Assembly (NCBI RefSeq): GCF_006149005.1
Contig: NZ_VBSL01000016.1
Span: forward strand, 89,218 to 153,217
Reading direction: 5' to 3'
Source of the DNA: Larkinella sp. C7
GTDB lineage: Bacteria; Bacteroidota; Bacteroidia; Cytophagales; Spirosomataceae
Length of the DNA: 64,000 nt
Made by a program: the position numbers and the translations under genes
The notes under the pieces: model-generated
Told to the model about the DNA's origin: nothing
What the model saw: the letters and a program-made list of their open reading frames with translations, nothing else
Database searches by the model: none
Shown here: positions 26,945 to 35,437 of the stretch, piece after piece
Numbering within the stretch: position 1 is the stretch's first letter
Layout of the letters: each line of letters starts with the position of its first letter

Positions 26945-29900
26945 TTAAAATCCCGCCCGCAGGCCGAAGGTGATCGATTTGGCGGTTGGATAACTGTACT
27001 GATCGAAACCCTGGGCAGTGGAGTTGGCACCGCCGTTGGAGTTCACTTCCGGGTCCCACCAGGAATAGTTGGTAAACGTCAGCAGGTTCTGGCCGCTGGC
27101 GTAGAACTGCGCCGAGCGAATCCAGTTGACACCCCATTTCTGAACCGGCAGGTTATAGGCCAGCACAATGTTTTTCAGCCGCAGGTAGGAACCGTCTTCC
27201 ACAAACCGGTCAGAGACGTTGGTCCGCGTGGTGCTGCTGATCACCGGGTATTTGGCGGTCGTGTTGGTGGGCGTCCAGTGATCCCGTAGCACCTCGCGGG
27301 GCATGTTCAGGCCGTAGCCGTAATCGACCGTGTTGTTGATGGCGCTGCTGTTGAAGATGTCGTTGCCCTGGGTGCCCTGTAGAAAGATCGTCAGGTCGAA
27401 ATTCCGGTACGACATATTGGAATTGAAACCGTAAATAAAGTTCGGATTCGGGTCGCCGATGTAGGTTTTATCCCGCACCGTGATGGCTTTATCGCCGTCC
27501 AGATCCCGGTATTTGATCTTTCCTTTTTCGTCGTATCCGTCTTCAAGATAGCCCCAGAAACGACCCATCGGCTGGCCTTCCCGCAGAATGTTCCGGGTGT
27601 CGGTAATCGCCGACAGATCGACAAAGCCGCCCAGAATATCCTGCCCGCCGTGCAGTTTGATGACCTTGTTGCGGTTGAAAGCCACGTTGGTGTTGACGTT
27701 CCATTTGAAAGCGCCGGTCAGCACATTGGCGTTGATTCCCAGTTCAAGTCCTTTGTTCTGCACTTCCCCGATGTTCTGAATGGTGGTGACAAAGCCCAGC
27801 GAGGACGGCAGTTGGACGGTATTGAGCAAATCGCGGGTGTTTTTGATGTAATAATCGGCCGTCACCAGAATCCGGTTTCCCAAAACGCCGAAATCGATCC
27901 CGATGTCCTTCTGCTCGGTGGTTTCCCATTTCAGGTTTCCGGGCAGGTTGGTGCCGGGTGCATAGGCGGTATAAAGAGCGTCGCCAAAGATGGTTTTCGC
28001 CGAAACGAGCTGATTCAGGGTCGCATAGGCCCCAATGGCCTGGCTACCCGTCAGTCCCCAGCTTACCCGCAGTTTCAGGTCTGAAACCAGTCGGCTGTTC
28101 TTCAGAAAATCCTCGTTGGAAATCCGCCAGGCCAGCGCCCCGGACGGGAAATACCCCCACTTATCGCCTTCGCTGTATTTGGAAGAGCCATCGGCCCGAA
28201 AGCTGAACGTCGCCAGGTATTTGCTGTCAAAGGCGTAATTGATGCGCCCCAGATACGACAGAAGTGACGATTTGGAATAACCCGAACTGGGAATGCCCGG
28301 CGTACTGGCCGCAGCCAGGTCGTAGGTTTGGCTGGTGTTGCTGATGTAGCCCTGACCGCTCCCACTCAACGAGGTGCTGACAAAATCCTGGTAGGTAAAC
28401 CCGGCCACTGCCGAAACGCTGTGCTTTTGCCGAATGGTTTTGGCGTAACTGATCGTGTTCTCGTTCAGCAGACTCGTAAACTGGCTGGTGCTGACACTGG
28501 CCCCGCCCTGTGAACCAAAAAAATTGTTGGTGGTATAGGAATCCGTCCGGTCATCAGAGTTTTCAATACCGCCCGAAATTTTGATCGTCAGTTCCGGAAT
28601 GGGGTTGTACACAAAGGCGGCATTCGTCATAACCCGGTTTCCCCGGGTGGCGTTACTTTGTTCATTGAGGGTGTTGATCGGATTCCGCAGTTGCGTATTG
28701 ATGAACGCGTAGGTGGTTCCGAACATTTCGTAGGTTCCATCAGCCTTGTAGGGCCCCAGAACCGGCGGGGCCGAAACCGCCCCCGCAATCAGCGAACCAC
28801 CCCGGTTGCTTCCCTGGCTGTTCTGGGCACTGGATTTGATCCGGGTGAGGGTGCTGGCCACGTTGACGCTGAGCTTCCGGCTGATGGCATGGTTGATGTT
28901 GGCCCGCAGCGAATACCGGTTGTAGTCACTGCCCCGGATGATACCGTCCTGGTTAAATGTGCTGCCCGACAGTGAAAACTGCGTTTTTTCGTTGCCACCA
29001 CTGATGTTCAGCGCAACCGTTTTCATGGGGGCTTTCTGAAAAACCAGATCCTGCCAGTCGGACCCGTTTCCGAACGCGTCGATCTGCGCCTGGGTGAAAT
29101 ACGGCTTCAGGTTGTCGTTGGTGGCCTGCTCGTTGTAAAACGTCGCGTATTCTTTCGCATTCATCAGATCCAGTTTTTTCCGTAGCGTCTGGCTGCTGTA
29201 ACTGGTCTCCACATCGACGCTGGTTTTACCGGCTTTCCCCCGTTTGGTCGTAATCAGCACCACGCCATTCGCGCCCCGCGACCCGTAAATCGCCGTGGCC
29301 GAAGCGTCTTTCAAAATCTCGATGTTTTCAATATCGGCGTTGTTCAACACCGTCGGATTGCTGCCCGACATCGGAAAACCGTCCACCACATACAGCGGCT
29401 CGTTGCTCCCCTGAATGGAGTTGGTGCCCCGAATCCGGACGCTGACGCTGCCGCCCGGCGCCCCGGTATTCTGCAACACCTGCACCCCAGCCGCCCGGCC
29501 CGACAACGCCTGCAACACGTTGGTGGCCGGGTACGAGTTGATGTCTTTGGATTTGACCTGCGACAGTGAACCTGTTAAATCACTCTTTTTGACGGTTCCA
29601 TACCCCACCACCACCACCTCGTCCAATGCCTTCTGATCGGGGGCAAGCTGAATGTCGAAAACCGTCCGACTCCCGACGCTAACTTCCTGATTGACATAGC
29701 CCACAAAGGAGAAAATCAGCACGGCGGTTTCGTCGGGAACGCTCAGCCGAAACGCGCCGTTGCCGTCGGTGGTGGTGCCGCGCGTCGTATTCTTGACCAC
29801 CACACTCACGCCCGGCAAGCCCTCCCCTTTTTCGTCGGTTACTTTTCCGCCCACCGACCGGTCGGCGGTTTGGGCCGTTTCTTCGAATTTGGGCGTCGGC

Positions 29901-30280
29901 TGAACACGCCCCATGCCGTCGGGAACCGTGGAACGGACGAGCGCGATCTGGCTTCCGGTGACGACATAGCTCAGTTGCAGCGGTTTCAGCAATCGGTCGA
30001 GGACATCCACCAGCCGTTCATCGGTTGCTGCCAGCGAGATTTTCCGGTCGATCTGAACCACCTGACGGCTGTAGACGAACTTGACGCGCGCCGTTTTTTC
30101 CAGCGTCAGCAAGGCCTGCCGGACGGTGTAATTGTCCAGCCGAACGCTCACCCGCTGGTCGAGTAATTCCTGCGCCCGGGCGGCCAGCGCGCCGTTGATC
30201 AGCAGCGCCGTCAGTACTACCTGGAGGAACGAAAGTCGCATAAGCATCCGAATCGTTTCGTGGTTTGTAAACTTGTACAT
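26945..30280 (-). CDS. SusC/RagA TonB-linked outer-membrane transporter with STN domain, locus C
   Basis: The 1111-residue product has a signal peptide ending near residue 36 (ALAARAQE), an STN domain (about 40-115, VRLDNYTVRQALLTLEK), the carboxypeptidase-regulatory-like domain (GGKVTDEKGEGLPGVSVVVK), the plug (VVVGYGTVKKSDLTGSLSQV, LYVVDGFPMSGSNP) and a barrel ending in F as usual for outer-membrane proteins. Internal ATGs at codons 12 and 14 are alternative starts. It is near-colinear with the locus A SusC. The STN domain couples it to the FecR protein encoded 147 bases upstream. Confidence 0.95.
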   Translation of the reverse strand: MYKFTNHETIRMLMRLSFLQVVLTALLINGALAARAQELLDQRVSVRLDNYTVRQALLTLEKTARVKFVYSRQVVQIDRKISLAATDERLVDVLDRLLKPLQLSYVVTGSQIALVRSTVPDGMGRVQPTPKFEETAQTADRSVGGKVTDEKGEGLPGVSVVVKNTTRGTTTDGNGAFRLSVPDETAVLIFSFVGYVNQEVSVGSRTVFDIQLAPDQKALDEVVVVGYGTVKKSDLTGSLSQVKSKDINSYPATNVLQALSGRAAGVQVLQNTGAPGGSVSVRIRGTNSIQGSNEPLYVVDGFPMSGSNPTVLNNADIENIEILKDASATAIYGSRGANGVVLITTKRGKAGKTSVDVETSYSSQTLRKKLDLMNAKEYATFYNEQATNDNLKPYFTQAQIDAFGNGSDWQDLVFQKAPMKTVALNISGGNEKTQFSLSGSTFNQDGIIRGSDYNRYSLRANINHAISRKLSVNVASTLTRIKSSAQNSQGSNRGGSLIAGAVSAPPVLGPYKADGTYEMFGTTYAFINTQLRNPINTLNEQSNATRGNRVMTNAAFVYNPIPELTIKISGGIENSDDRTDSYTTNNFFGSQGGASVSTSQFTSLLNENTISYAKTIRQKHSVSAVAGFTYQDFVSTSLSGSGQGYISNTSQTYDLAAASTPGIPSSGYSKSSLLSYLGRINYAFDSKYLATFSFRADGSSKYSEGDKWGYFPSGALAWRISNEDFLKNSRLVSDLKLRVSWGLTGSQAIGAYATLNQLVSAKTIFGDALYTAYAPGTNLPGNLKWETTEQKDIGIDFGVLGNRILVTADYYIKNTRDLLNTVQLPSSLGFVTTIQNIGEVQNKGLELGINANVLTGAFKWNVNTNVAFNRNKVIKLHGGQDILGGFVDLSAITDTRNILREGQPMGRFWGYLEDGYDEKGKIKYRDLDGDKAITVRDKTYIGDPNPNFIYGFNSNMSYRNFDLTIFLQGTQGNDIFNSSAINNTVDYGYGLNMPREVLRDHWTPTNTTAKYPVISSTTRTNVSDRFVEDGSYLRLKNIVLAYNLPVQKWGVNWIRSAQFYASGQNLLTFTNYSWWDPEVNSNGGANSTAQGFDQYSYPTAKSITFGLRAGF

Positions 30281-30323
30281 AAATTGGGGGTGGTTTAGTT
30301 ATTCCGGGCAAAGGAGTAGCTAC

Positions 30324-30378
30324 ACCGGTCCGCGGTGGCCCGAAAAGTGCCGCCGGATCGCCGGATCGCCGGACCGGT
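30324..30378. repeat. GC-rich hairpin in the locus C fecR-susC gap
   Basis: ACCGGTCCG at 30324-30332 pairs with CGGACCGGT at 30370-30378; between them lies the direct repeat CGCCGGATCGCCGGATCGCC. It stands next to a terminator-like hairpin at 30387 and could form a processing or stability element between fecR and susC. Confidence 0.7.
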
Positions 30379-30386
30379 CAGATTTC

Positions 30387-30420
30387 CCCGCTATGTTCGC
30401 ACCATAGCGGGCTTTTTTTT
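30387..30420 (+). terminator. Terminator-shaped hairpin pointing against the locus C genes
   Basis: CCCGCTATG (30387-30395) pairs with CATAGCGGG (30403-30411), followed by a run of eight T residues to 30420. Read on the plus strand this is a classical intrinsic terminator, but both flanking genes are on the minus strand. On the minus strand the same hairpin is preceded by A residues and lacks a U tract. Confidence 0.75.
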
Positions 30421-30427
30421 GGATGAT

Positions 30428-31546
30428 TTACGGACAGCCCCGGCTGGAAACAATGATCCGGGCATCGACCACCTCGTAGGAGGCACCGATGGAAGCACAC
30501 AGCAGCCGGAGTTGATCGTGGAGCGGTACACCCGCCATCGACGCCGTCAGGGTGCAGTTCCGCAGCACCGTGGGATCATAGATAATTTCGACACCGTAGG
30601 CTTTTTTCAGTCGTTCAAACACTTCGGAAGCGGGAGTATCCTCAAAACCGAAGCTTTCCCGGTTTTCCGCAGGAGCTATCAAGGCAGGTTGTGTGACGAG
30701 TTCTTTCTGGTAATGATTCTGGCTGGCATCGTACGTAACCTGCTGATTGGCCGTCAATACAACACCAGGCACTTCGCGTTTATCGGGTCGCCGGGATGCC
30801 ATCCAGTCGCGCCGGTCCATCACCGACACTTTGCCCGACAACACCGACACCTTCATCTGCTTGTCGCCCGTTCGGGCCTGTACCCGAAACCTGGTGCCCA
30901 GCACCCGGGTTACCAGCGGACCGCTGTAGACCAGAAACGGCCGTTTTCCTTCGTGTACCACGGCAAACGTGGCCTCCCCTTTCAGTTGGATTTCGCGCTG
31001 ACCGGCGTCGAACGTGCGGGGATACCGCGCTTCGCTGTTGGGCATCAGCGTCATTTTACTACCGTCGGGCAGCGTCAGCCGGACGGGTTGCGACGTGCCG
31101 TTGACCTGGTTGATCCACTGTTCATCCGACGGTTTTTCCGAATCAGCAAAGGTTACGGTTTCTGAATCAGAGGTTCTTTTATTCTGCCACTGAAACACGC
31201 CCCAACCTACGCCTACCAGCACAACAAGGGCTGCCGCTGTCTGCCAAAACCGGTTGCTGAACGACCGTTGAACCAGTTGCCAGCGAGACGGCTCCGGGGC
31301 ATAGCGGGCCAGTTTGACGATACGCTCCACCTCCAGCTGTTCCTGCTCGGGAGCCAGACTATGCGGGCGGTTTTTCAGGGCTTCGGCCATGTCTTTCGCC
31401 AGCAGCAGCGTCGCGCGCTGGTGCGGATTGTCCCGTTGCCACTGTTCCCAGAACCGCCGGGCTTCGGGCTGGCCGTGTTTGACCCAGGCCAGAAACCGGG
31501 CATCCAGCAGGAAATCTTCGACGGTATAGTGTTGATACGCTTTCAT
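30428..31546 (-). CDS. FecR-family anti-sigma factor, locus C
   Basis: The 372-residue product has N-terminal sigma-binding helices (ARRFWEQWQRDNP), a transmembrane helix (TAAALVVLVGVGWGVFQW, near residue 108), the FecR domain (LTLPDGSKMTLMPNSEARY, LKGEATFAV, VLGTRFRVQA) and a C-terminal DUF4974 domain (FGFEDTPASEVFERL). It ends in SSRGCP, parallel to the GPGCQ end of the locus A protein. It lies 69 bases after its sigma gene. Expected role: hold the sigma factor until SusC signals substrate. Confidence 0.93.
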   Translation of the reverse strand: MKAYQHYTVEDFLLDARFLAWVKHGQPEARRFWEQWQRDNPHQRATLLLAKDMAEALKNRPHSLAPEQEQLEVERIVKLARYAPEPSRWQLVQRSFSNRFWQTAAALVVLVGVGWGVFQWQNKRTSDSETVTFADSEKPSDEQWINQVNGTSQPVRLTLPDGSKMTLMPNSEARYPRTFDAGQREIQLKGEATFAVVHEGKRPFLVYSGPLVTRVLGTRFRVQARTGDKQMKVSVLSGKVSVMDRRDWMASRRPDKREVPGVVLTANQQVTYDASQNHYQKELVTQPALIAPAENRESFGFEDTPASEVFERLKKAYGVEIIYDPTVLRNCTLTASMAGVPLHDQLRLLCASIGASYEVVDARIIVSSRGCP

Positions 31547-31615
31547 CGTGGTGTTGTGGAAGGGCTTCGGTCGTTAATAGGAAGGCTTTGGCGCGTCATA
31601 CTCAGGGCGTGCGGT

Positions 31616-32251
31616 TTATTTATGTCCGAACGCCAGCAACCCGCAGCCCATCAACGACAGCAGCGAAGGCCAGCTTTCCCGCAACCGGCGCAGGCCCCGG
31701 TGAAGCAGGTTCGCAACTGACTGCTTGTTCACGGCCAGAATATCGGCAATCTCCTCGTTCGATAACTCGCCGTAAAATTTCAGGTGAATCGCTTCCCGCT
31801 GGCGATCCGAGAGTTGTTCCAGCAAGGCGTTCAGCCGGGCCGTCTGGTAGTCCGACAATTCCGTCCGGATCAGGGCCTGTTCCGCCGTAATTTCTTCCGA
31901 ACTGAGGTCATCAAAAGTAAACCCGTCATCGCCGGTCACCGACGCATGGCGCATCATTTCCCGGTGGATTTTACGCCGGAGTGATTTGTAGAGATACGGC
32001 CGGATGTACTGCGTCTGCACGATTTTGGCCCGGTAGGTCCACAAATCCAGAAACAGATCCTGCATGCAGTCTTTCAGCAGGTCGGAGTCGCGGGTAAACC
32101 GGCCGCCGTAGAAGTGGAGTTCCCGGTAAAAATGCTGCACCAACGCCTGGAAAGCCTCCTGCGGTCCTTCCCGGAATTGCTGCCACAGCAGCGTTTCGTC
32201 GGTTTTCTCCCAGGCATTTTGACGTTTGTCATGGATATCGGGTTTCAGCAT
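31616..32251 (-). CDS. ECF sigma-70 factor, locus C
   Basis: The 211-residue product has region 2 (AFQALVQHFYRELHFYG, LLKDCMQDLFLDLWTYR) and region 4 (LSDRQREAIHLKFYG, NEEIADILAVNKQSVANLL). A hydrophobic C-terminal tail (LLSLMGCGLLAF) follows, as in the other two sigma factors of the window. The cysteine-containing region 2 and the spacing match the SusCD-linked ECF family. It is the first gene of locus C; upstream lies a large inverted repeat and then the 3' end of a sulfatase gene. Confidence 0.94.
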   Translation of the reverse strand: MLKPDIHDKRQNAWEKTDETLLWQQFREGPQEAFQALVQHFYRELHFYGGRFTRDSDLLKDCMQDLFLDLWTYRAKIVQTQYIRPYLYKSLRRKIHREMMRHASVTGDDGFTFDDLSSEEITAEQALIRTELSDYQTARLNALLEQLSDRQREAIHLKFYGELSNEEIADILAVNKQSVANLLHRGLRRLRESWPSLLSLMGCGLLAFGHK

Positions 32252-32412
32252 GGTCCTTACAATTTACCGGATTCAGAATAGGCAGTCAGAGCACGTACGC
32301 GGTCGAAGGATACGACTGGTGGTTAATAGGTGATAAAATTCAACTAATACTCAAGATTGTGCAAAATATATTTTCAAATCGTTTTTTTGGGTTTCGGGAA
32401 TGATCCACAGGT

Positions 32413-32675
32413 AAAGTCCAATCTGGTTTTCATCAACGATCCCCGCCGGTTTTCGCCCCGTCAGGGGCCCAACAGCGCAGCGTCGGTAGAAGATACGGAA
32501 TTCCCATGTTTCCGCGTGCCGTCAGGCACGCAACGATTTGTGGTAGCGTTCGGTCGCGTACCTATCGGCACGCCGTAGCAGATGTGGTATACCGTGTCTT
32601 CTACCGACGCTACGCTGTTGAGCCCCTAACGGGGCGAAAAACAACGCGGTTCATTGATGAAAATCACTTTAGACT
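32413..32675. repeat. Large nested inverted repeat (REP/MITE-like), about 250 bp
   Basis: The left arm 32425-32498 (GGTTTTCATCAACGATCC ... AGCGTCGGTAGAAGATACGG) is the imperfect complement of the right arm 32592-32667 (CCGTGTCTTCTACCGACGCT ... ATTGATGAAAATCAC). Within the arms lie CGCCCCGTCAGGGGC-type and GGGGCG motifs; within the centre there is a second hairpin, GCGTGCCGTCAGGCACGC at 32514-32531. It occupies most of the 435-base gap between the sigma gene and the sulfatase gene and contains no gene. It may be a non-autonomous mobile element or a REP-type palindrome cluster. Confidence 0.88.
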
Positions 32676-32686
32676 AGACTGCCCGT

Positions 32687-34336
32687 TTATAATTTCACTT
32701 CCCGGCTCGGTAAATAGCCAATCCGGTGGGCCACCACCCGCAGCGAATCGCCCGGTTGAACGGGGATCGGCTTTCCGGCATAAACCTGCCAGACGTTGAG
32801 CTGGTCAGCACCCCGATTCAGCACATACCCGATTGAAGCCCCCGGCGTGGCGCAGCGAAGGGCGACGGCATTTCCCGACTTTACCAGCTCAGGATCAGCG
32901 GTTTTGGGCGGTTCGGAATTCCCGTTCCACATCTGTTTCAGCATTTCCGCTTCAGACATGGCCCCTTTGTCGCCCACGTTTTTCAGCCAGGCATCCATCT
33001 GTGCGCGCAACTCCCGCAGTTTGGCCCGGTAAGCAGGCTGGGTGGCCAGATTGGTAAACTCGTTCGGATCGGTCCGGGTATCGCACAATTCTTCCTCCGG
33101 TTTCGTTTTCCGAAACCACAGTTGTTGCGTCGCATTCAGTTTCCCTTCCTCCTGCAACTGCAGCAATTCCTTCATCATCGGAATGCCCCGCCGGTAGTTG
33201 ATGTTCTGGTAATACGGTTTTTCGGGCATGTAGTTGCGGTAGTACTTATACCGTCCATCGCCCACCGCCCGCACCCGGTCGAGTTCGGTATCCATACGAT
33301 CGCGACCCGCAAAAATGTATTTCCGGGGTGTTGCGGCTTTTTTCGGCCCTAAAAACGCCTGTCCCTGCAAATAGCCCGGCAGGGGAATATTCGCCAGGGA
33401 AAGAACCGTGGGTGCCAGATCGACAAAGCTAATGAGTTGGTCATCAGTACTCCCGGCCGGTTTGGAACCCTTTACGCGGAATTTTTCCGGAATCCGGACA
33501 ATCATCGGCACACGCAGTCCCCGGTCATACACCTCCCGTTTGACGAAAGGCAGACCGTCGCCGTGGTCGGAATAAAAGAAGATGATGGTGTTGTCATAAA
33601 GCCCGTCTTCCTTCAACTGCTGCAGGATCGTTCCCACGATGGAATCCATGCGCATGACGTTGGACAAATGCCGGGCAATGTCGCGCCGAACGGTTTTGGT
33701 ATCGGGATAATACACCGGTACGGTTACGTCTTCCGGCCGAACCAGCAGCGTTTCCTTGTCCCGCGCCCAGATCTGCGACTCGTGCGTGATTACCAGATTA
33801 AAAATTGAAAAGAAGGGTTTATGGGCCGGGCGGTTTCGCCAGTGGGCTTTCCGGCTGCTCTCATCCCACACCGTCACGGGCGGCACAAACTGGTAATCCT
33901 GCTTTTCATTGTTTGTGGTATAATACCCCGCTTTCCGCAAATATTCGGGGAAGCAACGCACCTCCGCGGGCAGCACGGCGGAATACGATTTGACCGGCGA
34001 CGATTTGTGGGGAAATGGATCGGCCTGGAGCGTTCGCATGTGCTGCGTTCCGATCGAGGTCTGGTACATGCCCGTGATGAGAGCCGACCGGCTGGGCGCA
34101 CACACCCCGGCGGTGGAGTATACCCGCGAATATCGGACTCCCTCGGCCGCCAACCGATCGAGGTTCGGCGTTTTTACCACCCGATCGCCGAACGCACCGA
34201 GGTGGGGCGACATATCCTCGCAGGTGATCCAGAGAATATTGGGCGGCTCAGGCGTTTGGTGGGCCGGGCGCAACACCAGTCCCAAACCGGAAAGGCTGAC
34301 GAGGACAAAAAGAGCAAGGGTCGAGAAGTTTTTCAT
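32687..34336 (-). CDS. Secreted sulfatase (heparan N-sulfatase-like, family S1)
   Basis: Hydrolyses sulfate esters or sulfamates of glycans outside the cytoplasm. The 549-residue product has a signal peptide (LALFVLVSLSGLGLVL), the N-terminal metal-binding NILWITCEDMSPHLGAFGD (Asp41 region), and the activation motif CAPSR (Cys79, converted to formylglycine) followed by ITGMY. Downstream are FYSDHGDGLPFVKR metal and active-site motifs. Members with a CEDM motif resemble the N-sulfoglucosamine sulfohydrolase branch. A C-terminal domain of about 100 residues (from about 450) follows. The gene is not in a SusCD operon by spacing; its upstream region holds a palindrome and the divergent SDR gene. 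No sulfatase-maturating enzyme gene is in the window. Confidence 0.9.
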   Translation of the reverse strand: MKNFSTLALFVLVSLSGLGLVLRPAHQTPEPPNILWITCEDMSPHLGAFGDRVVKTPNLDRLAAEGVRYSRVYSTAGVCAPSRSALITGMYQTSIGTQHMRTLQADPFPHKSSPVKSYSAVLPAEVRCFPEYLRKAGYYTTNNEKQDYQFVPPVTVWDESSRKAHWRNRPAHKPFFSIFNLVITHESQIWARDKETLLVRPEDVTVPVYYPDTKTVRRDIARHLSNVMRMDSIVGTILQQLKEDGLYDNTIIFFYSDHGDGLPFVKREVYDRGLRVPMIVRIPEKFRVKGSKPAGSTDDQLISFVDLAPTVLSLANIPLPGYLQGQAFLGPKKAATPRKYIFAGRDRMDTELDRVRAVGDGRYKYYRNYMPEKPYYQNINYRRGIPMMKELLQLQEEGKLNATQQLWFRKTKPEEELCDTRTDPNEFTNLATQPAYRAKLRELRAQMDAWLKNVGDKGAMSEAEMLKQMWNGNSEPPKTADPELVKSGNAVALRCATPGASIGYVLNRGADQLNVWQVYAGKPIPVQPGDSLRVVAHRIGYLPSREVKL

Positions 34337-34347
34337 GGGAGGAAATC

Positions 34348-34440
34348 AATCATCAATGCAAAATGATAAACGCCAAATGCAAATGTATTCCGCAATCAGT
34401 CACTTTTATAGGTAGCGTTTATCATTTTGCATTGATGATT
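34348..34440. repeat. Intergenic palindrome with AATCATCAATGC and GATAAACGCC words
   Basis: Left arm 34348-34373 (AATCATCAATGCAAAATG, then ATAAACGCC) pairs with right arm 34415-34440 (GCGTTTATCATTTTGC, then ATTGATGATT). It shares the words AATGATAAACGCCAAATG with the palindrome at 22371. It stands in the divergent gap between the sulfatase and SDR genes, so it must overlap or flank their promoters. Confidence 0.85.
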
Positions 34441-34558
34441 CTCAATCCATTCCAATAAACCCTGGAAAAGAATTCTCCCCATCCCTAGAAAAACCGGCGA
34501 AGGTTCCTTTCTTGCAAACGGAGAAGAACGGTCACCAACCTGTAATCAAGTACGCAAC

Positions 34559-35326
34559 ATGAATTCTTTCTGGAAACTTACCGGCTCCCGCGCCCTGGTG
34601 ACGGGCGGAACCAAAGGCATTGGCGAAGCCATTGTAAACCAATTACTGGAACTGGGCGCGGAGGTGTTTATCGTGGCCCGCGACAATGATGTATTGCAGC
34701 AAAAACTGGTTGAATACCGGCAGAACGGCTTTTCGGTCGATGGGCTGGCCGCCGACATCAGCCAGCCGGGGGCGGTGCAGCACGTGGCCGAAACCGTCCA
34801 AAACCGCTGGGGCCGTCTGGATATTTTGATCAACAATGCCGGTACGAACATTCGAAAACCCACCACAGAGTATTCAACAGACGAATTCGATCTTCTTCTG
34901 AACACCAACCTGCGGGCCGGATATGAACTTTCCAAAGCGGTTTATCCACTCCTGAAAGCGTCGGGAAAAGGCAGTATTGTGTTTGTTTCGTCGGTATCGG
35001 GCCTGACGCACACCAGCAGCGGTTCCATTTACGGCATGACCAAAGCGGCACTGCACCAACTGGCGAAAAACCTGGCCGTCGAATGGGCCACGGATGGCAT
35101 TCGGACCAACGTGGTCGCGCCCTGGTACATCTACACGCCCCTGGCCGCACCGGTGCTCGATAATCCCGAAAAACTGGCAGGCATTCTGAAACGGACGCCG
35201 ATGGGTCGCGTCGGAAAAGTAGAAGAAGTAGCCGCCACCGTCGCTTTTCTGTGCCTGCCCGCAGCGGGTTACATCACCGGTCAGACGATTGCGGTGGATG
35301 GCGGGATGACGGTTTGGGGGATGTAG
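34559..35326 (+). CDS. Short-chain dehydrogenase/reductase, tropinone-reductase-like
   Basis: NAD(P)-dependent alcohol/ketone oxidoreductase of 255 residues, typical SDR length. Visible motifs: cofactor loop TGGTKGIG (15-22), NNAG (92-95), catalytic Ser near 144-145, Tyr158 and Lys162 (YGMTK) and a C-terminal [16 protein letters not shown]. The overall arrangement, including [11 protein letters not shown], is closest to the tropinone reductase/glucose dehydrogenase-like SDR branch. Substrate unknown. It is a single plus-strand gene divergent from the sulfatase; a long palindrome overlaps its stop codon and probably ends its transcript. Confidence 0.88.
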   Translation: MNSFWKLTGSRALVTGGTKGIGEAIVNQLLELGAEVFIVARDNDVLQQKLVEYRQNGFSVDGLAADISQPGAVQHVAETVQNRWGRLDILINNAGTNIRKPTTEYSTDEFDLLLNTNLRAGYELSKAVYPLLKASGKGSIVFVSSVSGLTHTSSGSIYGMTKAALHQLAKNLAVEWATDGIRTNVVAPWYIYTPLAAPVLDNPEKLAGILKRTPMGRVGKVEEVAATVAFLCLPAAGYITGQTIAVDGGMTVWGM

Positions 35327-35436
35327 TTTACGGTATTCGGTTTACGGTATTCGGTGGCTGACGCGTTCTTAAGCATGCGTCAGCCACCGAATACCGTAAA
35401 CCGAATACCGTAAACTGTAAACCGAATACCGTAAAC
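35326..35436. repeat. Intergenic palindrome of TTTACGGTATTCGG words with GACGCG core
   Basis: Left arm 35326-35364 (GTTTACGGTATTCGG twice, then TGGCTGACGCG) and right arm from 35376 (TGCGTCAGCCACCG, then AATACCGTAAAC repeats to 35435) are almost perfect complements around TTCTTAAGCA. It lies between converging genes and overlaps the stop codon of the SDR gene; a bidirectional terminator role is plausible. Confidence 0.92.
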
Positions 35437-35437
35437 T

